A DNA stretch of 64,000 nucleotides from Arthrobacter sp. 131MFCol6.1 (GTDB lineage Bacteria; Actinomycetota; Actinomycetes; Actinomycetales; Micrococcaceae). Below are positions 49,350 through 58,287 of this stretch, piece after piece. A program made the position numbers and the translations under genes. Numbering within the stretch: the first letter of the stretch is position 1; the number at the start of each line of letters is the position of its first letter. Location: assembly GCF_000374925.1 (NCBI RefSeq), contig NZ_KB895541.1:746122-810121 (forward strand), written 5' to 3'. The notes beneath the pieces are model-generated. The model had not been told where the DNA came from. It searched no databases and worked only from the letters and a program-made list of their open reading frames with translations.

Positions 49350-50129
49350 CTACCCGGTTTTCTGCGCCACCGCGAACGTGCGGCGGAACGGGAAGACCGT
49401 CCCGTGCCGGCCTGCCGGATATGCGTCGTCCAGCCGTGCCGAATACTCGGCTTCGAACTCCCTGGCCTCGTCCTCGGGGAGGGCCGCGAGGACCGGCCTG
49501 AGTCCGGTGCCGCGGACCCACTCCAACACCGGGTGGGCGCCCGGGAGCAGCTGCTGGTAGGTGGTCTCCCAGGCGTCGGCGGCACAACCGGCGTCGAGCA
49601 TGATTTCCAGGTACTCCGCCGCTTCCCCCACCACGTCGTCGTGGCGCAGCACCCCGGCGAGCCGCCCCGCCCAGGCCGGAGATTCGGCCAGCTCCCGCAT
49701 CAGGGTGTGCGACGGGGCATTGAAGTTCCCCGGCACTTGCAGCGCGAACCAGGCGCCCGGCTTGAGGGCATCGAGCCATCCAGGCAACAGCTTTCGGTGG
49801 CCGGGCACCCACTGCAAGGCCGCGTTGGTGACCACCACGTCCGTGTCGCCGGACGGCAGCCAGTGCTCAATGTCGGCCAGCTCGTAGGAAAGATTGGCCG
49901 CCGCGGCTGCGTGGTCCTTGGAAATGGCCAGCATTTCCGGCGATGAATCCAGACCGACCACCTGCGCGCCCGGCCAGCGGTCCGCGAGCGTCGCGGTCAG
50001 GTTTCCGGGACCGCAGCCGAGGTCCACCACGTGCCGCGGGGCTTCGGCATGGATCCGCCCCGTCAGATCAAAGAATGGCCTGTCCCGGTAGTCCCCGAAC
50101 TGCACATATTTCTCCGGATCCCACTTCAT
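49350..50129 (-). CDS. tam: Trans-aconitate 2-methyltransferase
   Basis: A 259-residue SAM-dependent methyltransferase. Motif I is VVDLGCGPGNLTATLA at about residue 35, followed by GLDSSPEML. The N-terminal MKWDPEKYVQFGDYRDRPFFDL and the NAALQWVPGH block are those of Tam, which methylates trans-aconitate, a damaged citric acid cycle intermediate. ATG at 50129 has GGAGG upstream. It is a single gene, divergent from the helicase. Confidence 0.9.
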   Translation of the reverse strand: MKWDPEKYVQFGDYRDRPFFDLTGRIHAEAPRHVVDLGCGPGNLTATLADRWPGAQVVGLDSSPEMLAISKDHAAAAANLSYELADIEHWLPSGDTDVVVTNAALQWVPGHRKLLPGWLDALKPGAWFALQVPGNFNAPSHTLMRELAESPAWAGRLAGVLRHDDVVGEAAEYLEIMLDAGCAADAWETTYQQLLPGAHPVLEWVRGTGLRPVLAALPEDEAREFEAEYSARLDDAYPAGRHGTVFPFRRTFAVAQKTG

Positions 50130-50272
50130 GGCTGCCTCCAGTTCCCGGCACGTTGTCCTAACCGAAGCCTAGTCCCGGCCCGTGGGACAGCCAAGGAAGA
50201 GCGCCGGCGCTGCGTGCGGCGCACGGCCCGTCCGGTGCCGCGGGTACCACGCGGGCACTAAGCTGGACAGCA

Positions 50273-52819
50273 ATGAAACTCGTTGATCAGCTCCCCGCCC
50301 CGGCCGCCCGTATCCCCGGCAGGACGGGCCTGGACCCGGACGAGCTCTACACCCGGTTTGTCGAGTGGACCGAGACCCGCGGACTGGCCCTATACACCGC
50401 CCAGGACGAGGCCATCATGGAGCTGGCCGCCGGCTCCAACGTCATCCTGGCCACCCCGACCGGGTCCGGGAAATCCCTTGTCGCCATCGCCGCGCACTTC
50501 CAGGCCATGGCCCGCGGACAGCGGAGCTACTACACCGCCCCGATCAAGGCCCTCGTCTCGGAAAAGTTCTTTGCCCTCTGCGAGATCTTCGGCGCCGACA
50601 ACGTCGGCATGATCACCGGCGACTCCGGCGTGAACCAGGACGCCCCGATTATCTGCTGCACGGCCGAAATCCTGGCCAACATCGCCCTGCGTGAAGGTTC
50701 GGCGGCGCAGCTCGGCGCCGTGATCATGGATGAGTTCCACTTCTACTCGGACCCGCAGCGCGGCTGGGCGTGGCAGGTGCCGCTGCTTGAACTGCCCCAG
50801 GCGCAGTTCCTGCTGATGTCGGCGACACTCGGCGACGTCAGCCGGTTCGAGGACGGCCTCAGCGAACTGACCGGGCGCACGACGACGACCGTCAGTTCCG
50901 CGGAACGCCCCATTCCGCTGCACTACTACTACGAACAGACTCCGGTCCACGAGACCCTCGAGGAGCTGCTCGCCACCAAACAGGTCCCGGTGTACGTGGT
51001 CCACTTCAGCCAGGTCGAGGCGATCGACCGGGCCCAGAACCTGATGAGCATCAACGTCTGCACCCGCGAGGAAAAGGACAAGATTGCCGAGCTCATTGCC
51101 GGGTTCCGTTTCGCCGCAGGCTTCGGCAAGACGCTCAACCGGCTGGTCCGGCACGGGATCGGCGTCCACCACGCCGGCATGCTGCCGAAGTACCGCCGGC
51201 TGGTCGAACAGCTGGCCCAGGCCGGCCTGCTGAAGGTCATCTGCGGCACGGATACGCTCGGGGTAGGCATCAACGTGCCCATCCGCACCGTGCTGCTCAC
51301 CGCCCTGAGCAAGTACGACGGCGTCCGCACCCGGCTGCTGAACTCCCGCGAGTTCCACCAGATCGCCGGGCGCGCCGGCCGCGCCGGCTACGACACCGCC
51401 GGGACCGTGGTGGTCCAGGCCCCGGAGCACGTGACGGAAAACGTGAAGGCGATGGCCAAGGCCACGGCCAAGTTCGGCGACGACCAGAAGAAGCTGCGCC
51501 AGGTGGTGAAGAAGAAGCCCCCGGAAGGCTTCGTGTCCTGGGGTGAACCGACGTACAAGCGGCTGGTCGAGTCTGTTCCCGATCCGCTGACGTCAAGTTT
51601 CACCGTGACGCACGCGATGCTGATGAACCTGATGGAACGCGCCGGCGACCCGTTCCAGGCCGCCCGCCGCCTGCTCACCGAAAACCACGAGACCCGCCCG
51701 GCCCAGCTGCGGCTCATGAAGAAGGCCCTGGGAATTTACCGCGAGCTGCTCGCTGCCGGCGTCGTGGAGCGGATCCCGGCCGGGGAGCAGGGTGCTGACG
51801 GCCGCACGGTCCGGCTCACGGTCCACCTGCAGGCCAACTTTGCCCTCAACCAGCCGCTGTCCCCGTTCGCGCTGGCCGCGCTGGAGCTGCTGGACCCGGA
51901 GTCGCCGTCGTACGCCCTGGACGTGGTGTCGGTGATCGAGGCCACCCTGGAGAAGCCGCGCCAGATCCTCTCGGCACAGCAGAAGAAGGCGCGCGGCGAG
52001 GCCATCGCGGCGATGAAGGCCGACGGCATCGAGTATGACCAGCGGATGGCAATGCTCGAGGAGGTCACCTACCCGCAGCCGCTCGCGGAGATCCTCGGCG
52101 AGGCCTTCGATGTCTACCGCAAGGCCGCGCCCTGGGTCGGCGACTTCGAGCTCGCGCCCAAGTCCGTGGTCCGGGACATGTACGAGCGCGCCATGAACTT
52201 CGGCGAGTTCGTCCAGTTCTACGGCCTCGCCCGCTCCGAGGGGATCGTGCTGCGCTACCTCGCCGACGGTTTCAAGGCGCTCCGCCAGACTGTCCCGCAG
52301 GATGCCCTCCGTGAGGACCTCGAGGACCTCATCGCCTGGCTGGGAGAACTGGTCCGGCAGGTGGACTCCAGTCTGCTGGACGAATGGGAAGAGCTCACAT
52401 CCGGCGCCGCGCCCACACCGCACGACGCTCCCCCGCCCCCGCCGCCGTCGCTGACCTCCAACATCCGGGCCTTCCGGGTGATGGTGCGCAACGAGATGTT
52501 CCGCCGCGTGGAGCTGTTCGCCGATGAGGCCGCCACGGCCCTGGGCGAGCTCGACGCCGGCTCCGGCTGGGACGCGGAGCGCTGGGAAGATGCCCTCGAT
52601 GACTACTTTGATGAGCACAACGACATCGGCACCGGCCCGGATGCCCGCGGTCCCGGGCTGCTGATCATCACCGAGGAGCCCGGGGTGTGGAAGGTGCGGC
52701 AGATCTTCGATGACCCCGCCGGCAACCACGACTGGGGCATCTCCGCCGACGTGGATCTGGCGGCCTCGGACGAGTCCGGGACCGCCGTCGTCCGTGTCAC
52801 CGACGTCAACCGGCTCTAA
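50273..52819 (+). CDS. Ski2-like DEAD/DEAH-box helicase with DUF3516-type C-terminus
   Basis: An 848-residue superfamily 2 helicase. Motif I is ATPTGSGKS at about 62, motif II DEFH, motif III SAT and motif VI QIAGRAGRAG, with VHHAGMLP and GTDTLGVGINVP typical of Ski2/Mtr4-like enzymes. The C-terminal 450 residues match the DUF3516 type found in actinobacteria and include a Pro-run (HDAPPPPPPS) at about 720. It probably acts on RNA; no partner gene is adjacent. ATG at 50273 has TAAGCT 8 nt upstream. Confidence 0.9.
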   Translation: MKLVDQLPAPAARIPGRTGLDPDELYTRFVEWTETRGLALYTAQDEAIMELAAGSNVILATPTGSGKSLVAIAAHFQAMARGQRSYYTAPIKALVSEKFFALCEIFGADNVGMITGDSGVNQDAPIICCTAEILANIALREGSAAQLGAVIMDEFHFYSDPQRGWAWQVPLLELPQAQFLLMSATLGDVSRFEDGLSELTGRTTTTVSSAERPIPLHYYYEQTPVHETLEELLATKQVPVYVVHFSQVEAIDRAQNLMSINVCTREEKDKIAELIAGFRFAAGFGKTLNRLVRHGIGVHHAGMLPKYRRLVEQLAQAGLLKVICGTDTLGVGINVPIRTVLLTALSKYDGVRTRLLNSREFHQIAGRAGRAGYDTAGTVVVQAPEHVTENVKAMAKATAKFGDDQKKLRQVVKKKPPEGFVSWGEPTYKRLVESVPDPLTSSFTVTHAMLMNLMERAGDPFQAARRLLTENHETRPAQLRLMKKALGIYRELLAAGVVERIPAGEQGADGRTVRLTVHLQANFALNQPLSPFALAALELLDPESPSYALDVVSVIEATLEKPRQILSAQQKKARGEAIAAMKADGIEYDQRMAMLEEVTYPQPLAEILGEAFDVYRKAAPWVGDFELAPKSVVRDMYERAMNFGEFVQFYGLARSEGIVLRYLADGFKALRQTVPQDALREDLEDLIAWLGELVRQVDSSLLDEWEELTSGAAPTPHDAPPPPPPSLTSNIRAFRVMVRNEMFRRVELFADEAATALGELDAGSGWDAERWEDALDDYFDEHNDIGTGPDARGPGLLIITEEPGVWKVRQIFDDPAGNHDWGISADVDLAASDESGTAVVRVTDVNRL

Positions 52820-52896
52820 GCGGGACGGCACGGGGCGGGCGCAGGCCTGAAAGCACGGCGGGCTTGAACGCAGGGCCGGGGCCTTCGCACCGCGGG

Positions 52897-52902
52897 TAAA
52901 CT
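52897..52902 (+). promoter_or_regulatory. Putative -10 element of the GNAT gene
   Basis: TAAACT is followed by 6 nt and ATG at 52909, with no Shine-Dalgarno, fitting a leaderless transcript. Confidence 0.45.
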
Positions 52903-52908
52903 CGAACA

Positions 52909-53445
52909 ATGAGTGTAATCCGCCCTGCCACAACGCATGACGTCCCTGCCATCCTGCAGATGATCCACGACCTCGCCCTCTATGAGAAGGAACCGGACGC
53001 CGTCCGGAACACCCCCGAGATGCTCACCGAGGTCCTTTTCGGCGACAATCCCAAGGTCTTCGCCACGATGGCCGAGAACGCGGCGGGCGAGGTCCGCGGC
53101 TTTGCCCTCTGGTTCCTGAACTACTCCACGTGGGAGGGCGTCCACGGGATCTACTTGGAGGATCTCTACGTCCGGCCGGAGGCCCGCGGCGAGGGCCACG
53201 GCAAGGCACTACTGCAGCACCTGGCAGCGACCGCCGTCGACCGCGGCTACGCGCGCGTCGAATGGAGTGTCCTGGACTGGAACGAGCCCTCCATCAACTT
53301 CTACAAGAAGCTCGGCGCCCTGCCGATGGAGGAGTGGTCCACCTTCCGCCTCACCGGAGCGGCTCTGGCGGCTTTCGGCGGCCGCCGCGCAGTTGCCGGT
53401 GCCGGCTCCCGCTCCGGTTCCCGCGAGGCGGCAACCCGTGGCTGA
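52909..53445 (+). CDS. GNAT acetyltransferase (diamine acetyltransferase-like)
   Basis: A 178-residue GNAT protein. The start SVIRPATTHDVPAILQMIHDLALYEKEP, GIYLEDLYVRPEARGEGHGKALL (acetyl-CoA loop) and WSVLDWNEPSINFYKKLGA resemble spermidine/spermine or thialysine N-acetyltransferases of the SAT type. The last 20 residues are Ala/Gly/Ser/Arg-rich and poorly structured. The next gene begins 7 bp downstream and is probably cotranscribed. Confidence 0.9.
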   Translation: MSVIRPATTHDVPAILQMIHDLALYEKEPDAVRNTPEMLTEVLFGDNPKVFATMAENAAGEVRGFALWFLNYSTWEGVHGIYLEDLYVRPEARGEGHGKALLQHLAATAVDRGYARVEWSVLDWNEPSINFYKKLGALPMEEWSTFRLTGAALAAFGGRRAVAGAGSRSGSREAATRG

Positions 53446-53452
53446 TCTTCCA

Positions 53453-54823
53453 ATGACGGGACTCATGGGAGCCTCCCTCCTGGAGACTGCATCCAGCGAC
53501 GGGCGCAAAGTTCCGCACAGCGTCCGGGCACGCCACACCTACCGGGGCATGCGGACCGCGGAACACTACTTCCAGGTCCCCCTGGACCACTTCAGCGAGG
53601 CGGGGCGCCGCGGCGAAACCATCACCGTGTTCGCCCGCGAGTACGTGTCCACCGAACACAGCGAGGAAGCGGCCGCCGGGCTGCCCTGGCTGCTGTTCCT
53701 GCAGGGCGGTCCCGGCGGCCGCGGAAACCGGTTCCCGTCGCTGGGCGGCTGGAGCAAGGCCGCCGCGAAGGACTTCCGGATCCTCATGCTGGACCAGCGC
53801 GGCACCGGACTGTCCTCGCCCGTGGACCGCAACACGCTGCCGCTGCGCGGCACCGCCGCGGAGCAGGCCGCCTACCTGAAGCACTTCCGCGCCGACTCGA
53901 TCGTCGCCGACGCCGAGGCCATCAGGGCCGCCTTGGACTCCGCCCCCTGGACCATCTACGGCCAGAGCTACGGCGGATTCTGCGCGCTCAGCTACCTCTC
54001 CTTCGCCCCCGAGGGGCTGCGCGAGGCACTCGTGACAGGCGGGCTGGCCCCGCTGGGCGGATCCGCGGACCGTGTGTACCAGGCCACGTTCCAGCGGGTC
54101 GCGGCACGGAACGCCGAATACTTTGACTGGTACCCCGAGGACCGGGCCGCCATCACCCGGATCGCCAGGCACCTGCGGGAAACAGAGGAGGTCCTGGCCG
54201 ACGGCGGCCGGCTCACGGTGGAACGGTTCCAGATGGTGGGCTCGTTCCTGGGCGGCAATACCCGGGTGGACGCGCTGCACCACCTGCTCGAGGACGCCTT
54301 CGTGGCCACACCAGGCGGCGACCGCCTCTCGGACGCCTTCCTGGAACAGGTCCGTGGCCTCGTGTCCCGGGCCGCGAACCCGCTGTATGCGTTGATGCAC
54401 GAGTCCATCTACGCCCAGGACGGTGCCACCAATTGGGCCGCCTGGCGCGTGCTGGAGGAATTCCCCGAGTTCCGCCCCGACGCCGGCGAGCCGCTTCTGA
54501 CCGGGGAAATGGTGTACCCGTGGTACTTCGAGCAGGACCCGGCGCTGCGCCCGCTGCAGGAGGTGGCCCGGCTCCTGGCCGAAAAGGACGACTGGGCGCC
54601 GCTCTACGATCCGGAGAGGCTGGCACTGAACACCGTGCCCGTCGCCGCGGCCGTCTACACCGACGACATCTACGTGGACCGGGAGCTGTCCCTGGAGACG
54701 GCGGCCGCGGTCCGGGGCCTGCAGGTCTGGGAGTCCGGCGAGTTCCACCACGACGGCATCGCGGACGACGGCGAGGCGATCTTCGGGCGCCTGCTGGGGA
54801 TGGCCCGTTCCGCCCGCCGCTGA
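53453..54823 (+). CDS. Prolyl iminopeptidase-like alpha/beta hydrolase
   Basis: A 456-residue alpha/beta hydrolase of the S33 peptidase group. The oxyanion motif is LQGGPGGRG, DQRGTGLSS is the conserved strand-4 signature, and the nucleophile Ser lies in GQSYGG at about residue 170. The long cap and total length resemble proline iminopeptidases of the larger type. ATG at 53453 is chosen: upstream in-frame sequence is antisense-like and inside the GNAT gene. No signal peptide, so cytoplasmic. Confidence 0.88.
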   Translation: MTGLMGASLLETASSDGRKVPHSVRARHTYRGMRTAEHYFQVPLDHFSEAGRRGETITVFAREYVSTEHSEEAAAGLPWLLFLQGGPGGRGNRFPSLGGWSKAAAKDFRILMLDQRGTGLSSPVDRNTLPLRGTAAEQAAYLKHFRADSIVADAEAIRAALDSAPWTIYGQSYGGFCALSYLSFAPEGLREALVTGGLAPLGGSADRVYQATFQRVAARNAEYFDWYPEDRAAITRIARHLRETEEVLADGGRLTVERFQMVGSFLGGNTRVDALHHLLEDAFVATPGGDRLSDAFLEQVRGLVSRAANPLYALMHESIYAQDGATNWAAWRVLEEFPEFRPDAGEPLLTGEMVYPWYFEQDPALRPLQEVARLLAEKDDWAPLYDPERLALNTVPVAAAVYTDDIYVDRELSLETAAAVRGLQVWESGEFHHDGIADDGEAIFGRLLGMARSARR

Positions 54824-54888
54824 CCCGGCCGCCGGCCAGGCACGGTCTCGGCCCGATGATCCCCGGCTTAACAGTTAGCCGAAACAGG

Positions 54889-54922
54889 TACGGCGCTGGA
54901 CCCGCGAGGGGCCAGCGCCGTA
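54889..54922. terminator. Hairpin between convergent hydrolase and terC genes
   Basis: TACGGCGCTGG (54889-54899) pairs exactly with CCAGCGCCGTA (54912-54922) over a 12-nt loop. It lies midway between the two stop codons and can serve both directions. Confidence 0.7.
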
Positions 54923-54973
54923 CTGCTGTGCGCTGCCAGGCATGCGCTGCCGGGTACCCCCGGCGGTGCGGAA

Positions 54974-56002
54974 CTAGTCGACGTCGCTCAGGCTCTTGCG
55001 TGAGTCCTCTTCCAGCCGGGCGTCCAGCTTCGACTTGGACGCCTTGGAGCTCACCAGGCTGGCGACCACCGCGATGACGATGGTGCCGATGATCACCCCG
55101 AGCGAGACGTAGGTGGGGATCTCGGGGGCCCATTCGATGTGCTGGCCGCCGTTGATGAACGGCAGCTCGTTGACGTGCATGGCGTGCAGGACCAGCTTCA
55201 CACCGATGAACGCCAAGATCACGGACAGGGCGTGCTTGAGGTAAATGAGCCGGTTCATGAGGCCGCCGAGCAGGAAGTACAGCTGGCGCAGCCCCATAAG
55301 GGCGAAGATGTTGGCGGTGAAGACGATGAAGGCGCTCTGGGTGAGGCCGAAGATGGCCGGAATGGAGTCGACCGCGAAGAGCAGGTCCGTCATGCCGATG
55401 GTCACGAAGACGATCAGCATCGGGGTGAACACCTTTTCGCCGTCGACGACGGTGCGGAGCTTGCCGCCGTCGAACTGCTCGGACATCGGCAGGACCCGGC
55501 GGATCCGGGCGATCAGCGGGTTTTCCTTGTCTTCCTCGTCCTCGCCCTCGTCCTGGGCCTGCTTCCAGGCGGTCCAGAGCAGGAAGGCGCCGAAGATGTA
55601 GAAGACCCAGCTGAACTGCTCGATCACAATCGCGCCGAGCATGATGAATATGCCGCGGAGGATCAGGGCGATGATGATGCCCACCATGAGCACTTCCTGC
55701 TGGTACTTTCTCGGTACCGAGAAGCGGGCCATGATGATGATGAAGACGAACAGGTTGTCGATGCTCAGGCTGTATTCGGTCACCCAGCCGGCGATGAACT
55801 GGCCGCCGAATTCCGGGCCGGTGAAGGCGAACATGGCGCCGGCAAAGACCAGGGCCAGGGCCACGTAGAACGCGACCCATAGTCCGGCTTCTTTCATGGA
55901 GGGCTCATGCGGGCGTTTGAGGACCATCAGCAGGTCGATGGCCAGAATGACGCCGAGGACGACAAACGAGCCGATCTCGAACCACAGGGGAAGCTCGGGC
56001 AC
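54974..56002 (-). CDS. TerC family membrane protein (probable manganese exporter)
   Basis: A 342-residue membrane protein with about nine hydrophobic segments. The TerC hallmarks are EYSLSIDNLFVF with its Asp, and the matching second half FAVDSIPAIFGLTQSAFIVFTANIFALMGLRQLYFLL. An acidic loop (DEGEDEEDKEN) and a charged C-terminal tail face the cytoplasm. Members such as Alx and MeeF export Mn2+, and a yybP-ykoY-type element lies in the leader here, supporting the same role. The start is GTG at 56002 with AAAGG about 10 nt upstream. Confidence 0.92.
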   Translation of the reverse strand: MPELPLWFEIGSFVVLGVILAIDLLMVLKRPHEPSMKEAGLWVAFYVALALVFAGAMFAFTGPEFGGQFIAGWVTEYSLSIDNLFVFIIIMARFSVPRKYQQEVLMVGIIIALILRGIFIMLGAIVIEQFSWVFYIFGAFLLWTAWKQAQDEGEDEEDKENPLIARIRRVLPMSEQFDGGKLRTVVDGEKVFTPMLIVFVTIGMTDLLFAVDSIPAIFGLTQSAFIVFTANIFALMGLRQLYFLLGGLMNRLIYLKHALSVILAFIGVKLVLHAMHVNELPFINGGQHIEWAPEIPTYVSLGVIIGTIVIAVVASLVSSKASKSKLDARLEEDSRKSLSDVD

Positions 56003-56017
56003 GGGGGAAATACCTTT

Positions 56018-56149
56018 CGTAGGGTACAGCTCAGCGGTGTAAGTCTCTCCGACCGCCGGCGCATGACGCTGCCTGGCTGCCCGCTACGCCCGGCACGGCA
56101 TCGTAGCCGTGCGTGTTGACGATCGTAGCGTTTCGGATACTCCCCTACG
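56018..56149 (-). ncRNA. yybP-ykoY manganese riboswitch
   Basis: On the minus strand the leader of terC reads CGTAGGGGAGTA (56149-56138) at the 5' end, containing the conserved GGGGAGTA loop, and GGAGAGAC (56050-56043) further on, the second conserved motif. The outermost stem is perfect: CGTAGGG (56149-56143) with CCCTACG (56024-56018). A GCTACG/CGTAGC helix lies inside. The ribosome binding site AAAGG (56017-56013) follows the stem directly, so Mn2+ probably controls access to it. Identification is by motif memory, without a covariance search. Confidence 0.8.
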
Positions 56150-56165
56150 TTTGACCGAGTTTACC

Positions 56166-58247
56166 CTAGGCGTGCCCCGCGGATTGCATTTGCCGCAGTT
56201 CCTTCTTCAATTCGCCCACCTCATCGCGCAGCCGGGCGGCCAGTTCGAACTGCAGCTCCCCGGCTGCGGCGTGCATCTGTTCGGTCAGCTGTTCGATCAG
56301 GCCGACGAGGTCCTCTGCCGGCGCGGCGGCGAGACCGTCCGCACGGATGAGCGAGGTGCCCTTGCCCTTGCCGCGGTTCTTCCCTGCCGCGGCCAGCAGC
56401 TCGCGGGTGTCCGCGTCTTCCTTGGCCAGCTGGTCGGTGATGTCCGCGATCTTCTTCCGGAGCGGCTGGGGATCGATCCCGTTCTCCGTGTTGTAGGCCA
56501 CCTGGATGGCGCGGCGGCGGTTCGTCTCGTCGATGGCGTGGGCCATCGAGTCGGTGATCCGGTCCGCGTACATGTGCACCTGGCCGGAGACGTTTCGGGC
56601 GGCGCGCCCGATGGTCTGGATCAGGGACGTCGAGGAGCGCAGGAAGCCCTCCTTGTCCGCGTCCAGGATGCTGACCAGCGACACCTCCGGGAGGTCCAGG
56701 CCTTCACGGAGCAGGTTGATGCCGACGAGGACGTCGAAGACACCCATCCGCAGTTCGCGCAGGAGTTCCACGCGGCGCAGCGTGTCGACGTCGGAGTGCA
56801 GGTATTCCACCTTCACGCCGTGGCCCAGCAGATAGTCCGTCAGGTCCTCGGCCATCCGCTTGGTCAAGGTGGTGACCAGGACCCGCTCGTTCTTCGCGGT
56901 GCGGGTCCGGATTTCGCCCAGCAGGTCATCGATCTGCCCCTTCGTGGGCTTGACGACGACCTCGGGGTCGATCAGGCCCGTGGGGCGGATGATCTGCTGG
57001 ACGAAGCCGTCGGACTTGCCGAGCTCGTACTTGCCCGGTGTGGCGGAGAGGTAGACGGTCTGGCCCACGCGGTCCTGGAACTCGTCCCATTTGAGCGGGC
57101 GGTTGTCCATCGCCGAGGGCAGCCTGAAGCCGTGGTCCACGAGGTTCCGCTTGCGGGACATGTCGCCCTCGTACATGGCGCCGATCTGCGGCACGGTGAC
57201 GTGGGATTCATCGATCACCAGGAGGAAGTCGTCCGGGAAGTAGTCGATCAGGCAGTGCGGCGCGGTCCCGCGGGCCCGGCCGTCGATGTGCGAGGAATAG
57301 TTCTCGATGCCGTTGCAGAACCCCATCTGCTGCATCATTTCCAGGTCATAGGTGGTGCGCATCCGGAGCCGTTGCGCCTCGACCAGCTTGTTCTGGCTTT
57401 CCAGCACGGTGAGGCGCTCGGCCAGTTCGTCTTCGATCCGCTTGATCGCCCGGCCCATCCGTTCCGGACCGGCGACGTAGTGCGAGGCGGGGAAGACGTA
57501 CATTTCGTTCTCGTCCCGGAGCACTTCGCCGGTCAACGGGTGGAGGGTCTGGATATTTTCGATCTCGTCGCCGAAAAACTCGATCCGGATCGCCAGTTCC
57601 TCGTACATCGGGATGATTTCCACGGTGTCCCCGCGCACCCGGAACGTGCCGCGGTGGAAGTCCATGTCGTTGCGGGTGTACTGCATGGAGACGAACTTCC
57701 GGAGCAGGTCGTCGCGGTTCATTTCCGCCCCCTTGCGGAGCGTCACCATGCCGGCGATGTATTCTTCCGGGGTGCCAAGGCCGTAGATGCAGGAGACGGT
57801 GGCGACCACGATCACGTCGCGGCGGGTCAGCAGCGCGTTGGTGGCGGAGTGGCGGAGCCGTTCGACTTCCTCGTTGACGGAGGAATCCTTCTCGATGAAG
57901 GTGTCCGTCTGGGCGACGTAGGCTTCCGGCTGGTAGTAGTCGTAGTAGGACACGAAGTATTCCACCGCGTTGTTCGGCAGCAGTTCTCGGAATTCGTTGG
58001 CCAGCTGCGCGGCGAGGGTCTTGTTCTGCACCATCACCAGGGTGGGCCGCTGGACCTGCTCGATCAGCCAGGCCGTGGTCGCGCTCTTACCGGTACCGGT
58101 GGCGCCGAGCAGCACGACGTCTTTTTCGCCGTTCTTTATGCGCTCGGTCAGCTCTGCGATAGCGGCCGGCTGGTCACCCGCCGGCTGGAACTCACTGATG
58201 ACCTCGAAGGGCGCCACGACGCGGTTGATTTCCTGGGCAAGACTCAT
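56166..58247 (-). CDS. uvrB: Excinuclease ABC subunit B
   Basis: A 693-residue UvrB, the damage-verification helicase. Walker A is GATGTGKS at about 47, the beta-hairpin [27 protein letters not shown] follows, DEFH-like motif II is [11 protein letters not shown], motif [11 protein letters not shown], and the C-terminal UVR domain is [28 protein letters not shown]. No SOS box is visible upstream, unlike uvrA. It lies between coaE and the terC riboswitch. Confidence 0.96.
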   Translation of the reverse strand: MSLAQEINRVVAPFEVISEFQPAGDQPAAIAELTERIKNGEKDVVLLGATGTGKSATTAWLIEQVQRPTLVMVQNKTLAAQLANEFRELLPNNAVEYFVSYYDYYQPEAYVAQTDTFIEKDSSVNEEVERLRHSATNALLTRRDVIVVATVSCIYGLGTPEEYIAGMVTLRKGAEMNRDDLLRKFVSMQYTRNDMDFHRGTFRVRGDTVEIIPMYEELAIRIEFFGDEIENIQTLHPLTGEVLRDENEMYVFPASHYVAGPERMGRAIKRIEDELAERLTVLESQNKLVEAQRLRMRTTYDLEMMQQMGFCNGIENYSSHIDGRARGTAPHCLIDYFPDDFLLVIDESHVTVPQIGAMYEGDMSRKRNLVDHGFRLPSAMDNRPLKWDEFQDRVGQTVYLSATPGKYELGKSDGFVQQIIRPTGLIDPEVVVKPTKGQIDDLLGEIRTRTAKNERVLVTTLTKRMAEDLTDYLLGHGVKVEYLHSDVDTLRRVELLRELRMGVFDVLVGINLLREGLDLPEVSLVSILDADKEGFLRSSTSLIQTIGRAARNVSGQVHMYADRITDSMAHAIDETNRRRAIQVAYNTENGIDPQPLRKKIADITDQLAKEDADTRELLAAAGKNRGKGKGTSLIRADGLAAAPAEDLVGLIEQLTEQMHAAAGELQFELAARLRDEVGELKKELRQMQSAGHA

Positions 58248-58287
58248 GTACCTAATCTACCGCCGGGCTGTGACAGGATGCCCTGAT

